A DNA stretch of 32,704 nt from Aerococcaceae bacterium DSM 111176 (GCA_015863215.1 JACBXN010000024.1:1-32704), one strand, 5' to 3'. Counted from the stretch's first letter, positions 7,509-16,112 are shown. The notes: a model not told the origin generated them from the sequence alone. Made by a program: numbers and translations.

Positions 7509-8975
7509 ATGTTAAATTATTTACAAAAAATTGGGCGGTCGTTGATGTTGCCCGTTTCAGTGTTAGTTGTTGCGTCGCTATTTATGGGGACGGGGTACGC
7601 CTTAGACCCTGACGCGTTGTCAGGTTCGGGGAATACGATTGCGATTTTCATGGTCCAAGCGGGACTCGTCGTTATCAATAATTTACCGATTTTATTTGCG
7701 TTAGGAATTGGTACAGGACTCGCTAAAGACAATAACGGGGCTGCGGCTCTATCGGCGGTCGTTGCATTCTTAATGATGACCACCCTACTTGGCCCGGATG
7801 TACTCTCTCAAATTACGGGAGTAACTCCGGAAGAGATTGACCCAGCGTTTGCCTCGATTCAAAATGTCTTTATCGGTATTATTGCCGGGGTTATTGGTGG
7901 AGAGATTTACAACAAATTTTATCAAACAAAATTACCACAATGGCTGGCCTTCTTCTCTGGTCGTCGTTTAGTTCCGATTCTGTCTTCGATTCTAGCGTTA
8001 CTTGTGGCGTTAGTATTATACTTCGTTTGGCCAGCAGTTTACGGAGCGCTTCAAGGATTTGGTGAAGCGATTGCTGGTATGGGTGCACTTGGTGCCGGTA
8101 TTTATGGTTTCTTAAATAAATTACTGATTCCATTTGGGCTACACCATGCGGTCAACAACGTCTTCTGGTTTGATACAATCGGAATTAATGACATCGGGAA
8201 TTTCTGGGGTTCAATCGGTGAAGCCGGAATTACTGGGCGTTACCAAGCGGGTTACTTCCCAATTATGATGTTTGGTTTACCAGCTGCGGCTTTCGCGATT
8301 TACAAAAATGCCAAGCCTGAAAACAAAGCACGTGTCGGTGCCTTAATGGCGTCAGGTGCGATTGCCTCATTTGTGACAGGGATTACGGAACCAATTGAAT
8401 TCTCATTCATGTTCCTTTCACCGGTTTTATACGTGGTTAATGCTTTACTAACGGGTGTTTCGATGTTTGTAGCAGCGACTCTTAACGCGACTGCTGGATT
8501 CTCATTCTCAGCCGGTCTGATCGACTTCCTTCTGTCGCTCCGCATGCCTCTAGCGAATAACACGTGGATGTTAATTGTCTTAGGGTTAATCATGGCAGTC
8601 GTTTATTATTTCATCTTCGATTTCTTAATCAAGAAATTAGATTTAAAAACGCCGGGCCGTGAGGATGATGCCGATTTAGGTGAAGACTTTACCGATACTA
8701 CTCCTATTGCGACTAGCGGTGACCGCTATGAAGCGATGGCGAATGAAATTTATGAAGCCGTTGGTGGTGCGGAAAATATCAATTCGATGATTAACTGTGC
8801 AACACGTCTGCGTTTAAATCTGAAAGATACGTCGATTGTTGATCAGCAACGTATTTCTAGAACAGGTGTCCCTGGTCAAAATCAAATGGATGATCATAAT
8901 TATCATGTCATTGTTGGGACGGATGTTCAGTTTGTGGCGGATCCGTTTAATGATCGGTTGAATAAAGAGAGATAG
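7509..8975 (+). CDS. PTS IIBC component, glucose/N-acetylglucosamine type
   Basis: A 488-residue sugar permease of the phosphotransferase system. The N-terminal IIC domain (residues about 1-385) has some ten membrane segments and the signature GITEPIEFSFMF. A linker leads to a IIB domain (about 405-488) with the phosphorylated Cys430 in INCATRLRLNL. No IIA domain is fused or adjacent, so the phosphate must come from a IIA encoded elsewhere. GlcNAc- or maltose-type substrates are typical of this superfamily, but the actual sugar is unknown; the unusual partner at 6600 suggests something other than plain glucose. GGAGAAATTATT precedes the ATG. A structured element follows the stop by about 30 nt. 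Confidence 0.88.
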   Translation: MLNYLQKIGRSLMLPVSVLVVASLFMGTGYALDPDALSGSGNTIAIFMVQAGLVVINNLPILFALGIGTGLAKDNNGAAALSAVVAFLMMTTLLGPDVLSQITGVTPEEIDPAFASIQNVFIGIIAGVIGGEIYNKFYQTKLPQWLAFFSGRRLVPILSSILALLVALVLYFVWPAVYGALQGFGEAIAGMGALGAGIYGFLNKLLIPFGLHHAVNNVFWFDTIGINDIGNFWGSIGEAGITGRYQAGYFPIMMFGLPAAAFAIYKNAKPENKARVGALMASGAIASFVTGITEPIEFSFMFLSPVLYVVNALLTGVSMFVAATLNATAGFSFSAGLIDFLLSLRMPLANNTWMLIVLGLIMAVVYYFIFDFLIKKLDLKTPGREDDADLGEDFTDTTPIATSGDRYEAMANEIYEAVGGAENINSMINCATRLRLNLKDTSIVDQQRISRTGVPGQNQMDDHNYHVIVGTDVQFVADPFNDRLNKER

Positions 8976-9003
8976 TTTTTGTTTTAAAATCTTAAAAAAT
9001 CTT

Positions 9004-9196
9004 TGATTCGCAAATCTGCGAGGAAAAGGCCATTCATTGCTGTCGTGGGACCGTCCTATGCTCTCTCTTCGAGAGGAGCGTCGGACTCTCCTAGCTATTG
9101 AATCTGTTGCGCGCTTCGCTTGCACAGCTTCTAATACGCTAGTCGTCCAAAAACACGACGCATGAATGGCCTTTTCCTCTTCGATTTGCTTAATTT
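9004..9196 (+). repeat. Structured element, second type, copy 2 (3' of the PTS gene)
   Basis: Arms at 9021-9047 (AGGAAAAGGCCATTCATTGC...CGTG) and 9154-9179 pair. Compared with the copy at 4265, AGGGGCATTC/GAATGCCCCT has become AGGCCATTC/GAATGGCCT, so the change is compensated on both sides. Inner stems are kept: GGAC...GTCC, CTAGC/GCTAG, GAATCTGT/ACAGcTTC and a CTTCG loop. It lies in sense orientation directly after the PTS stop. Confidence 0.72.
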
Positions 9197-9530
9197 GTAA
9201 TTTGATTTTTGTTTGTCTAAGCAATCATTTAACTGCGGGTGGAAGAGAGAAATCGTGGAACTGCTGAGGATTGGTTTTTGGTTGGGGGTTGTTTGAATTT
9301 GCTTTGGTGCTTTGGCTCGCAAATTATTTTGTGGGTGGTTTCTATTTGGTTTTGTTATGGTTTTTGGGTTATTTCGGGAATGGTGAGTGTGGGGGGCTCG
9401 GATTTTGGTTAGTTGTGGGTTTTAGATCTATGGGGTGTGGGGTGGTCAATTTCTGGAGAAATTGACTTCTTTTGTTGGGGAGGTTGCTTTAGGCTGGGGC
9501 CTAAAGCTATTTTCAAAGAGTTTGTAAATG
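9197..9530 (+). repeat. G/T-rich dispersed repeat, right copy, with modules A-B
   Basis: Direct, diverged copy of 4457-4800. Module A lies at 9445-9466 and module B at 9486-9507. The pair of direct repeats brackets the cyclase, TIM-barrel and PTS genes. No credible gene is seen in it. Confidence 0.7.
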
Positions 9531-9603
9531 CTATCGGAGTTGGTGGTTGGATTAGGGAATTGCATAAGAGTGGATTCTAATCAAAAAATTCAATACCTAC
9601 TCA

Positions 9604-9866
9604 TTATAAAGCTTCCCAATCGATTGTATCAACATCTGAGTATCCACTATTGTCCCCTTCTCGTTTTCTGACTATTGCTAATACTCCGGTCTGTTCTAAA
9701 AACAGCGTTTCTTGAATAGAATCCCAGTCTTTTTGCTGATTAAGACGGCATCATTTTCATTACGTTCGCTAATAATATGAATTTCAGAATGGTTTTGATT
9801 CACGTCTTCTAGCAATTGATAAAAATTTTCTCTTGCATCTCTTTGGGTCATAATTGTCTTAGGCAT
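9604..9866 (-). pseudogene. Phd/YefM-type antitoxin, frameshifted, without toxin
   Basis: ATG at 9864-9866 with GAGGAGG eight bases upstream begins MPKTIMTQRDARENFYQLLE, followed by a strand-rich HIISERNENDAVLISKK, the hallmark of a Phd/YefM DNA-binding antitoxin. The frame then shifts at a run of five T on the plus strand (9730-9734). The original frame stops at 9696, whereas the neighbouring frame continues as DWDSIQETLFLEQTG...DTIDWEAL and stops at 9604, as expected for the family. A sixth base in the run would restore the whole protein of about 87 residues. No toxin reading frame follows. It may be a decayed remnant, a phase-variable gene or a sequencing error. Confidence 0.7.
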
Positions 9867-10033
9867 GGTAAACCTCCTCTTTTTATATTAACGTTATTAT
9901 ATAGTAATAAGATATACAAGCCAATTCATTTGAATTTCTAAAGCATATCTGAAATCGCAGTTCCTCACTCAAAGAGATTGCCATACTTTCCAATATCCCT
10001 TAAAATGAATATAACAACACAGGAGGGGATTTC

Positions 10034-10654
10034 ATGTCAGCCGCATTGCTCAGCCAACTCGCCTCGTCGCTCATCCAAGTCGTCCTATTCGCGCTCGTCG
10101 GCCTCGTCCCGTTTCTCTTCTACTACCGCAAAAAATACGCGCTCGCCGAATTTTTCGGACTCGTCCCCTTACCTTCTGGCTGGGGGAAAAGTATGGTAAA
10201 AATGGTGCTGGCGATGTTACCTCATTTCGCATTGAATATTTATCTGCTTTCTACACTAGACCCACTAGTTACGGGCGGATTGCGGGCGCAATCCTTTTTA
10301 GAGAGCGGTTGGTCGTTGTCAACTATCCTAATTATTTTGCTTCAAGCACTGGTGCAGACATCTTTCACAGAAGAGTTCACTTTCCGAGGATACCTGATCA
10401 ATTTCTTTAAACGAAATGGGCATTTCAAATTGGGGAACGTCTTTCAAGCAGTGCTATTCGCGTTAATTCATTTACCCACAGTTGGTGGGTTCCCGATTTT
10501 TATTCAAGTTTGGCTCGTTGCTGCTTTAACCTTGATGAGTTTGGTGTGGGGGCATGTGATTCACAATGAGTTAGAGGGTTCGGTGTTGCTAGCCTGGGGA
10601 CTGCATGGGGTGACGAATGTGGTGTCTGGGGTTATGATATTGTTGAGTTTGTAG
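10034..10654 (+). CDS. CPBP family intramembrane glutamic protease
   Basis: A 206-residue, strongly hydrophobic protein with about five to six membrane segments. The CPBP/Abi motifs are complete: E113-E114-x3-R118 (EEFTFR), His146 in FALIHLP, and His191 with Asn195 in GLHGVTN. The family cleaves or processes membrane-associated substrates; in Lactobacillales many members sit beside bacteriocin genes and act in self-immunity, but no bacteriocin gene is visible here. AGGAGGGG precedes the ATG by six bases. The first 150 bases use C-ending codons and the rest turns G/T-rich, changing at the AAAGTATGG copy at 10188. Confidence 0.85.
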   Translation: MSAALLSQLASSLIQVVLFALVGLVPFLFYYRKKYALAEFFGLVPLPSGWGKSMVKMVLAMLPHFALNIYLLSTLDPLVTGGLRAQSFLESGWSLSTILIILLQALVQTSFTEEFTFRGYLINFFKRNGHFKLGNVFQAVLFALIHLPTVGGFPIFIQVWLVAALTLMSLVWGHVIHNELEGSVLLAWGLHGVTNVVSGVMILLSL

Positions 10655-10787
10655 ATTGTTATAAAACACGGCCCCAGTAACATATCAACGATTTCTAGGT
10701 CTGGATTGTTATAAAACCGGGCTTCCAGTAACAATACCAACGGTTTCTTGGCCTGTATTGTTATAAAAACACGATCCCATCAACAAT
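10655..10787. repeat. Inverted-repeat array C (period 50-52 bp)
   Basis: Three sites start at 10655, 10705 and 10757: ATTGTTATAAAA facing AGTAACAAT-type right arms, about 30 bp per site. The array begins at the protease stop codon, in the gap between two convergent genes. Confidence 0.75.
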
Positions 10788-10875
10788 CCACGTTTAGAAC
10801 ACCGAACTTGTTACAGCATTCTGCTAAAAACACCTTGGCTTGCATCCGACAACAAACTATGGAATCAAAATGAAA

Positions 10876-10972
10876 AGAGTCGCACCAGCGACTCTACCTT
10901 CTCTTTAATGTGGCTTTAGGCCAGGCCTAAAGCTTCTATTATTTAAGGAAGTCAATTTCTGAGGAAATTGAC
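10876..10972. repeat. Composite palindrome, modules C-B-A
   Basis: Full three-module copy in reverse order: AGAGTCGC-ACCA-GCGACTCT (10876-10895), GCTTTAGGCC-A-GGCCTAAAGC (10913-10933) and GTCAATTTC-TGAG-GAAATTGAC (10951-10972). Confidence 0.8.
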
Positions 10973-11075
10973 AACTGCACTGAAAGCCCTCATGCTGGTT
11001 GAGGGGTTGAGATGGTTGGAAGTTTATGTTTTGTTTAATATCCGCTAACCAAAGAATCAAAACCGGCCCCCAAAT

Positions 11076-11136
11076 CTTGGCAACATTTTGACCAAAACGT
11101 AACTCGCAAAAAAAGTCTTGGTTACATTTCGACCAA
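11076..11136. repeat. Inverted-repeat array L (period 41 bp, two units)
   Basis: TTGG...CCAA sites at 11077-11095 and 11118-11136 share CTTGGYWACATTTYGACCAAAA and lie 41 bp apart. A degenerate third site may lie near 11,040-11,052. Confidence 0.5.
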
Positions 11137-11138
11137 AA

Positions 11139-11179
11139 AACCACTACAAATCCTTTCACAATCAGGATTTATAGTGGTT
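11139..11179 (-). terminator. Terminator of the ASCH gene
   Basis: AACCACTA pairs with TAGTGGTT, with an inner AAATCCT/AGGATTT stem. On the minus strand it is followed by TTTTTTGG. It lies eight bases after the stop codon at 11187. Confidence 0.75.
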
Positions 11180-11186
11180 CTTTCTT

Positions 11187-11642
11187 TTAATCTTCACTCA
11201 ATGGGTATAAACACTCAAATATTTCCCCTACAACCAACTCATCTTCTGAAAACTCCAAGCCAACACTCGCATACTCTTCTGTAAAGAAATCCCAATGCAC
11301 TCGGCGCCAATAGTCAAGCGATCGGTCGCCTTCTCCTTCTAAATCAGCAAATTCAGCAGTCACTTCGTTAAATGGCTTCACGATCAAGTCAGTATTTCGT
11401 GTCACGCAAACCGGTTCGTCGTCACTATTTAAGATGATGTTCAACAATCCTGGTTGTGGCAACGCTTCGCTTTCCATTTCGTACAAACGGTGTCCCGATG
11501 CTGTTGCGGTTTTAACGCCACTCACAACTAGTTCTGCCAATTCGTCTGCTGAAACGCCGAATTGCCATGCTTCGGGAATTGGCGCCTCTTTATACTCAGG
11601 GAATTCTGCAACAAACTTTTCCCAAATTTCCTTTATTTCCAT
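11187..11642 (-). CDS. ASCH domain protein
   Basis: A 151-residue acidic cytosolic protein with the ASCH fold signature: the GVKTATASGHRLY segment (about residues 42-54), followed by strands with DLIVKPFNEVT and a C-terminal domain rich in aromatic residues. ASCH proteins are PUA-related and thought to bind RNA or modified nucleosides; some hydrolyse N4-acetylcytidine. No specific substrate can be assigned. It stands alone, convergent with the protease gene and divergent from the P1 peptidase gene. Confidence 0.8.
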   Translation of the reverse strand: MEIKEIWEKFVAEFPEYKEAPIPEAWQFGVSADELAELVVSGVKTATASGHRLYEMESEALPQPGLLNIILNSDDEPVCVTRNTDLIVKPFNEVTAEFADLEGEGDRSLDYWRRVHWDFFTEEYASVGLEFSEDELVVGEIFECLYPLSED

Positions 11643-11766
11643 TCACTTGTCCTCGATTCATTTACTTCCATCATAACGCACAACCCGCCTCTGGTCACTA
11701 ATTTTTCCCAATCCTTGAAAAGTATTGTATCATAAAGATAAGAAAATTTAGAAAGTAGGTGGCAAT

Positions 11767-12726
11767 ATGTATACAGGATACATCACAGACGTGCCAGGCA
11801 TTCGCGTTGGGCACGCTCAAAATTTGGAAGCAATGACCGGGTGTACCGTTATCCTCACCCCAACTGGCACAACGGGTGGCGTCGACGTCCGCGGTTCCGC
11901 TCCCGGGACGCGCGAGACCGACCTCTTCCAGGAACGTAAAGCCGTTAACGAAGTGCATGCGGTCGTTCTCTCTGGCGGTTCCGCCTTCGGCCTCGATGCC
12001 GCGTCCGGCGCCATGGCCTATCTGGCGGAGCAGAATATCGGCTTTGAAACCCCCGGCGCAAAGGTGCCGATTGTCGCTTCCGCGGTGCTCTACGATCTGG
12101 AAGTCGGATCGCCCCACATTCGCCCCGATAAAGAGATGGGTTATCAGGCTTCAGGAAAAGCCAGCAGTGATGAAAATAGTCAAGGCAACTTCGGTGCAGG
12201 TACTGGAGCGAGTGTAGGGAAAATTTTAGGACCAGACAACGCGATGAAAGGTGGCTTAGGATCAGCGAGTGTTCAAGTCGGTGACCTAGTAGTCGGTGCC
12301 ATCGTCGCAGTCAATGCCGTCGGGGACATCTTCGACCCACTCACCAATACAAAAATCGCAGGTGTTTATGACCATGAAAATGCCATACTTCTCGATACGA
12401 TTGAAATCATGAAAGCCGGTCACTTAGCAAAATTAGAGGGACAAAATACGACCATCGGGGTGGTGGCGACCAATGCGAAATTGGACAAAGCGATGGCAAA
12501 TAAAGTCGCCGAAATGACGCACAACGCCTACGCGAAGGCAATCAACCCCGTGCACACAATGTTCGACGGCGACACCGTTTTTGCACTGGCAACAAACGAA
12601 GTCGACGCAGACGTCAACCTCGTCGGCATCCTCGCAGTCGAAGCGATGACCAAAGCCATCGCCAACGCCATTTACAACGCCGAATCATACGGATCGCTGC
12701 TCGCGCACCGCGATGTTGTGAAATAA
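11767..12726 (+). CDS. P1 family peptidase (DmpA/BapA-like N-terminal nucleophile hydrolase)
   Basis: A 319-residue protein of the DmpA/L-aminopeptidase D-esterase family. Recognisable blocks are the N-terminal TDVPGIRVGHA, LSGGSAFGLDAA (about 69-80), the GNFGAGTGASVGK nucleophile region (about 140-152) where family members self-cleave to expose the catalytic residue, and VGAIVAVNAVGD. Known activity of relatives: release of N-terminal beta-alanyl, D- or L-residues from small peptides; the substrate here is unknown. There is no signal peptide, so it is probably cytosolic. GTAGGTGG precedes the ATG. The first 350 bases and the last 250 are C-rich, while the middle is closer to the genome average. 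Confidence 0.85.
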   Translation: MYTGYITDVPGIRVGHAQNLEAMTGCTVILTPTGTTGGVDVRGSAPGTRETDLFQERKAVNEVHAVVLSGGSAFGLDAASGAMAYLAEQNIGFETPGAKVPIVASAVLYDLEVGSPHIRPDKEMGYQASGKASSDENSQGNFGAGTGASVGKILGPDNAMKGGLGSASVQVGDLVVGAIVAVNAVGDIFDPLTNTKIAGVYDHENAILLDTIEIMKAGHLAKLEGQNTTIGVVATNAKLDKAMANKVAEMTHNAYAKAINPVHTMFDGDTVFALATNEVDADVNLVGILAVEAMTKAIANAIYNAESYGSLLAHRDVVK

Positions 12727-12783
12727 TTTTGTTGTTCCATCAACGTTTCTCGAACCAAATGCAAACTGCGGGGTTCGATTGGT

Positions 12784-12886
12784 AGAGTCGCGTTCGCGAC
12801 TCTTTCCTTATGGTTGATGTTGCACTTAGGCGCAGGCCAAAGTGCTTCTTTGTGTTAGGCATAAGACAATTTCTGGAGAAATTGAC
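12784..12886. repeat. Composite palindrome, modules C-B-A
   Basis: AGAGTCGCG-TT-CGCGACTCT (12784-12803), a B variant GCACTTAGGC...GCCAAAGTGC (12822-12845), and a slightly decayed A (ACAATTTC-TGGA-GAAATTGA, about 12864-12886). In B the CAC/GTG change is compensated relative to the TTT/AAA copies. Confidence 0.75.
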
Positions 12887-12962
12887 AAGAGCATTTGAAG
12901 CCAGAGATGGTTGTCGGGGTTGGGACGGGTTGTGGTTAATGATATTACAGAAAGGTAACTGA

Positions 12963-13050
12963 ATTATGGGTTCTCTGACTGTTTCGAAAGAACCCATAAT
13001 ATATGGGCGTTTTTTATGGATTCTCTGACTTTTCCAAGAGTACCCATAAT
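12963..13050. repeat. Inverted-repeat array E (two units, 50 bp)
   Basis: ATTATGGGTTCT faces AGAACCCATAAT over 38 bp (12963-13000). The second unit (about 13013-13050) keeps TTCTCTGACT exactly 50 bp further on and ends in ACCCATAAT. The first arms are 12 bp and perfect. Confidence 0.75.
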
Positions 13051-13076
13051 CACAGCTACATCATCGTCCCTCTACC

Positions 13077-14474
13077 CTATTTCCCCCGAAAATTATACAA
13101 AGTAACTGTGGCAAAAAATAGGATTAGCGAAATGAGCGCAGTGAGTTGGCTGATGGGTTGCCAGATGAGGAGTATGAGCCAGGTGTAGCCGAGGGCGGGG
13201 GCGAGGTAGGCGGTGCCGGCGAGTAGGAGCAGGGTTAGTGTGCCCCAAAATTTGTAGTGGCCGTTACCTCGCTTGCCGCGTGCTATCAAAGCAATCAGAA
13301 TCACTGTCAGCAAAACAAATACGATGGTCACTGCGGACAAGATTAGATTTACTTTTTGCACTGCACTTCGTGCATATTCTGCCGACAAATCGGAGCCGTC
13401 TAAAATCGATTTGACCCCTTCGACTAAACTGAGATGGTTAATGTCAGCGTGGTTCCCAAGAACCGCGACGCCAATGTGTTCTTCGGGCAACATCTTCACT
13501 TGCGTTGAGTAATTTGGGTTGACGCCGCTGTGTTCTATAATCGGCTCGTCTGCGCCGATGAACCAGCCACCTCCGTAGTAAAATTCATCTACAGGGGAGA
13601 CTGTTTGGTCAGCTTGATGTAATTTCTCAACCACTCTTTTAAAAGTATCAGAAATATCTTCGGCTTGGCCCAGCTGAATTTGCATCCAGCGAACCATATT
13701 TTCAGCATTTGAAATAATATATCCAGCTGGCTTGTTACCCGCAAACGCAGGCGCATCATAAGAGTGCGTCACAAACAAAGTCGTTCGGTAGCCCGGTACC
13801 AAATCTCCGTTAGACGCGGCTTGATCAGGGTAAAGGAAAGTTTGTTCCAATCCAATTGGCGCTAACACTTCCTCCAACATAAACTGTTCATAACTTTTCC
13901 CGGTGACCGTTTCAATCACCAAACCTAAAATCGCATAATTAATCGTTCCATATTGAAAAGTCGTGCCAGGAACAAATTCCAATTCTGCATCCTGGAAAAC
14001 ACGCACCGTTTGTTCTAACATATCACTCGAATCACCTTGAGGAATATCTTGGAAATGCTTGTTATTCGTAATCCCACTGGTGTGATACAACAAATCAGAC
14101 AGAGTCACATCACGCATATCCACTGGTTCCCCTTGATAATTCCATTCTAACCACGGTATATATTCCACAACCGAATCATTCAACGCCAACTCGCCCTCTT
14201 CTTCCAACAACAAAATTCCCAGCGCAGTCAATGACTTACTGACCGATGCGAGTTCATAATAAGTCGCCTCGTCCACATCTCCAGACGAGAAATAATAAAC
14301 ATCTTCCCCGTCCACAATTCCCACCGAAATCCCCGGGGCACCTGACTTTCTACTCGCTTCATCGAGCAATGCTTGGATTGCTTCAAACTGCTCTTCAGTC
14401 ATTGCTCTCACATTTTGCATCCCTAAAACAACCAGCGAAAACAGTAAAATCACTACTCCAATGTACTTTTTCAT
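13077..14474 (-). CDS. Secreted/membrane serine hydrolase, class C beta-lactamase-like
   Basis: A 465-residue protein with a signal peptide or anchor (residues about 4-24), an extracellular penicillin-binding/esterase domain (about 26-370) and three C-terminal membrane segments (about 375-460). The catalytic Ser77-x-x-Lys80 lies in ASVSK and the third motif is His315-Ser-Gly. The second motif is YGTINY at 175-180, where Y-x-N is more usual, so its Asn is replaced by Thr in the strict alignment. Family members act as D-aminopeptidases, esterases or autolysis modulators; there is no reason to call it a resistance enzyme. AGGAGGGAG precedes the ATG. A weak cre-like AGAAAGCGCTACT lies just upstream. 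Its 3' end is C-rich in the mRNA, unlike the rest. Confidence 0.82.
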   Translation of the reverse strand: MKKYIGVVILLFSLVVLGMQNVRAMTEEQFEAIQALLDEASRKSGAPGISVGIVDGEDVYYFSSGDVDEATYYELASVSKSLTALGILLLEEEGELALNDSVVEYIPWLEWNYQGEPVDMRDVTLSDLLYHTSGITNNKHFQDIPQGDSSDMLEQTVRVFQDAELEFVPGTTFQYGTINYAILGLVIETVTGKSYEQFMLEEVLAPIGLEQTFLYPDQAASNGDLVPGYRTTLFVTHSYDAPAFAGNKPAGYIISNAENMVRWMQIQLGQAEDISDTFKRVVEKLHQADQTVSPVDEFYYGGGWFIGADEPIIEHSGVNPNYSTQVKMLPEEHIGVAVLGNHADINHLSLVEGVKSILDGSDLSAEYARSAVQKVNLILSAVTIVFVLLTVILIALIARGKRGNGHYKFWGTLTLLLLAGTAYLAPALGYTWLILLIWQPISQLTALISLILFFATVTLYNFRGK

Positions 14475-14583
14475 AACACTCCCTCCTATTATAGTAGCGC
14501 TTTCTCAAATATAGGATACCATAAACATACTAGTTAGTGCACTTATTCACAATAAACTATAGTTTTAGTTTCCTAACCAAAAA

Positions 14584-14655
14584 AAGCTTTTAGGCTCGTC
14601 CTAAAAGCTTCCTTAAAGATTATGTAGAGTCGCACCCGCGACTCTTTCCTTTTGA
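14584..14655. repeat. Composite palindrome, modules B-C
   Basis: AAGCTTTTAGG...CCTAAAAGCTT (14584-14610) and AGAGTCGC-ACCC-GCGACTCT (14636-14655). Module A is missing. Confidence 0.75.
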
Positions 14656-14731
14656 TCCCTTGGTTTGTAGTCGAATACTAGCCTCGGTATATGAATAGTA
14701 ATGCGGAGGAAGTGGAGTTATGATGGTTATT

Positions 14732-14971
14732 GGGTAACAACTAATTGAAATATTAAAGTTATTACCCAACAACAATCCTTTCGAATAACAACTAATCAAA
14801 ATTCAAAAGTTCTTACCCAATAACAATCCTTTCGAGTAACAACTAATCAAAATTCAAAAGTTCTTACCCAATAACAATCCTTTCGAGTAACAACTAATCA
14901 AAATTCAAAAGTTCTTACCCAATAACATACCTTTCGAGTAACAACTATTCAGAATGCAAAAGTTGTTACCC
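14732..14971. repeat. Inverted-repeat array D (period 51 bp)
   Basis: Five units start at 14732, 14783, 14834, 14885 and 14936, exactly 51 bp apart. Left arm GRGTAACAACT faces AGTTSTTACCC, 36 bp end to end. The first unit reads GGGTAACAACT...AGTTATTACCC and the last restores AGTTGTTACCC. Confidence 0.88.
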
Positions 14972-15062
14972 ATTACCAACCCTCACACTCCTAATCCAAA
15001 ACAAGGATGAAGATATTTGAGTTGTTTTATTTTTACAAACAAGAATAAATAAACCAACACTA

Positions 15063-15231
15063 TAATTTGCGGAATACAGGGAACTTTTTATCCGTAGGAA
15101 AAGGAGTTTTGGCGCAGCTTAGCAGTCCTTGGTGCGAAGCACCTTAGGAATGCTCTAGCCAAAACAGGCCGAAATAGCGGAGCTATGAAGGCCGGTCCCC
15201 TACAGATAAAAAGTTCCCTGTACGAAGCAAA
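15063..15231 (-). repeat. Structured 3'-UTR element, copy 3
   Basis: A third private outer stem: TACAGGGAACTTTTTAT (15075-15091) with its exact complement at 15206-15222. The core is more diverged but retains GTAGG/CCTAC, TTTTGGC/GCCAAAA, a GGTGCGAAGCACC loop and ATAGC-GGA-GCTAT. On the minus strand it starts about 18 nt after the aldo/keto reductase stop. Confidence 0.75.
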
Positions 15232-15248
15232 TACAATAGTTCTATTCA

Positions 15249-16112
15249 TCATTCCCTATCCTCATAAAACGTACTAAACACCGGCATATACTCATCATCC
15301 CCATACGACTCAATCAATGGCAACTCATTCAGCACCGCCATATCCTCATCCGAAATCACAAAATCCAACTCCAAATTCGACTGCATATGCGCCTTCTTCG
15401 TCGACTTCGGCAACGCCACTAATCCCAATTGCAACACATATTTCAAACTCAATTGCGCCGGCGATACATCATATTTCTCTGCCATCTTAACCGCAGCATC
15501 ATGCTTCAAGATTGCTCCATGTGCAATCGGCGAATATGCCTCAACCACAATTCCCTTAGACTGGCAATACTCGATCACATCTGTCGGAACATTGGTAATA
15601 TGCGCCAACACTTGGTTCACCATTGGCGGCACCGTCGCATTATTGATAATATTTTCTAAATCGTCTTGTGCAAAGTTTGACACGCCGATTGCACCGATGC
15701 GCCCTGCTTTATAGGCTTCTTCCAACGCTTTCCAAGCAGCTAAATTCTCTTCGAAGAAACGCTCCTCCGTGTCACGGAATTTGTCCCACGGTTGCGGGCT
15801 ATGAATTAACATCAAATCAATAAAATCCACACCCAAACGCTCGAACGACGCGTCAATTTCAGCCACTGCCAAGTCGTAATCTTTCACATTGTGGCGCAAT
15901 TTCGTCGTTAAATAAATCTCTTCCCGGGGCACTCCCGACTCACGGATGCCTCGCCCGACACCCTCCTCGTTTCCATATGACGCAGCTGTGTCGATGTGGC
16001 GGTAACCCACCTCCAACGCGTCTTTCACCACTTGCACCGCGTCCTCATTTTCAACCATCCACGTCCCTGCGCCCAACACCGGAATTTCTCTGCCATTCGC
16101 CAATCTCAACAC
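15249..16112 (-). CDS. Aldo/keto reductase (2,5-diketo-D-gluconate reductase-like)
   Basis: A 287-residue NADPH-dependent (beta/alpha)8 reductase of the AKR5-like group, reducing aldehydes or ketones in the cytosol. The tetrad is visible: Asp41 and Tyr46 (DTAASYGNE), Lys71 (TTKLRH) and His104 (LIHSP). IGVSNF and the cofactor-side ALPKSTKKAHMQSNL (KST plus downstream Asn) are also present. The start is GTG with GAGGG upstream. A cre-like site AGTAAGCGTTTTCT lies about 80 bp upstream in the divergent region shared with the OsmC gene, suggesting catabolite control. Confidence 0.88.
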   Translation of the reverse strand: MLRLANGREIPVLGAGTWMVENEDAVQVVKDALEVGYRHIDTAASYGNEEGVGRGIRESGVPREEIYLTTKLRHNVKDYDLAVAEIDASFERLGVDFIDLMLIHSPQPWDKFRDTEERFFEENLAAWKALEEAYKAGRIGAIGVSNFAQDDLENIINNATVPPMVNQVLAHITNVPTDVIEYCQSKGIVVEAYSPIAHGAILKHDAAVKMAEKYDVSPAQLSLKYVLQLGLVALPKSTKKAHMQSNLELDFVISDEDMAVLNELPLIESYGDDEYMPVFSTFYEDRE

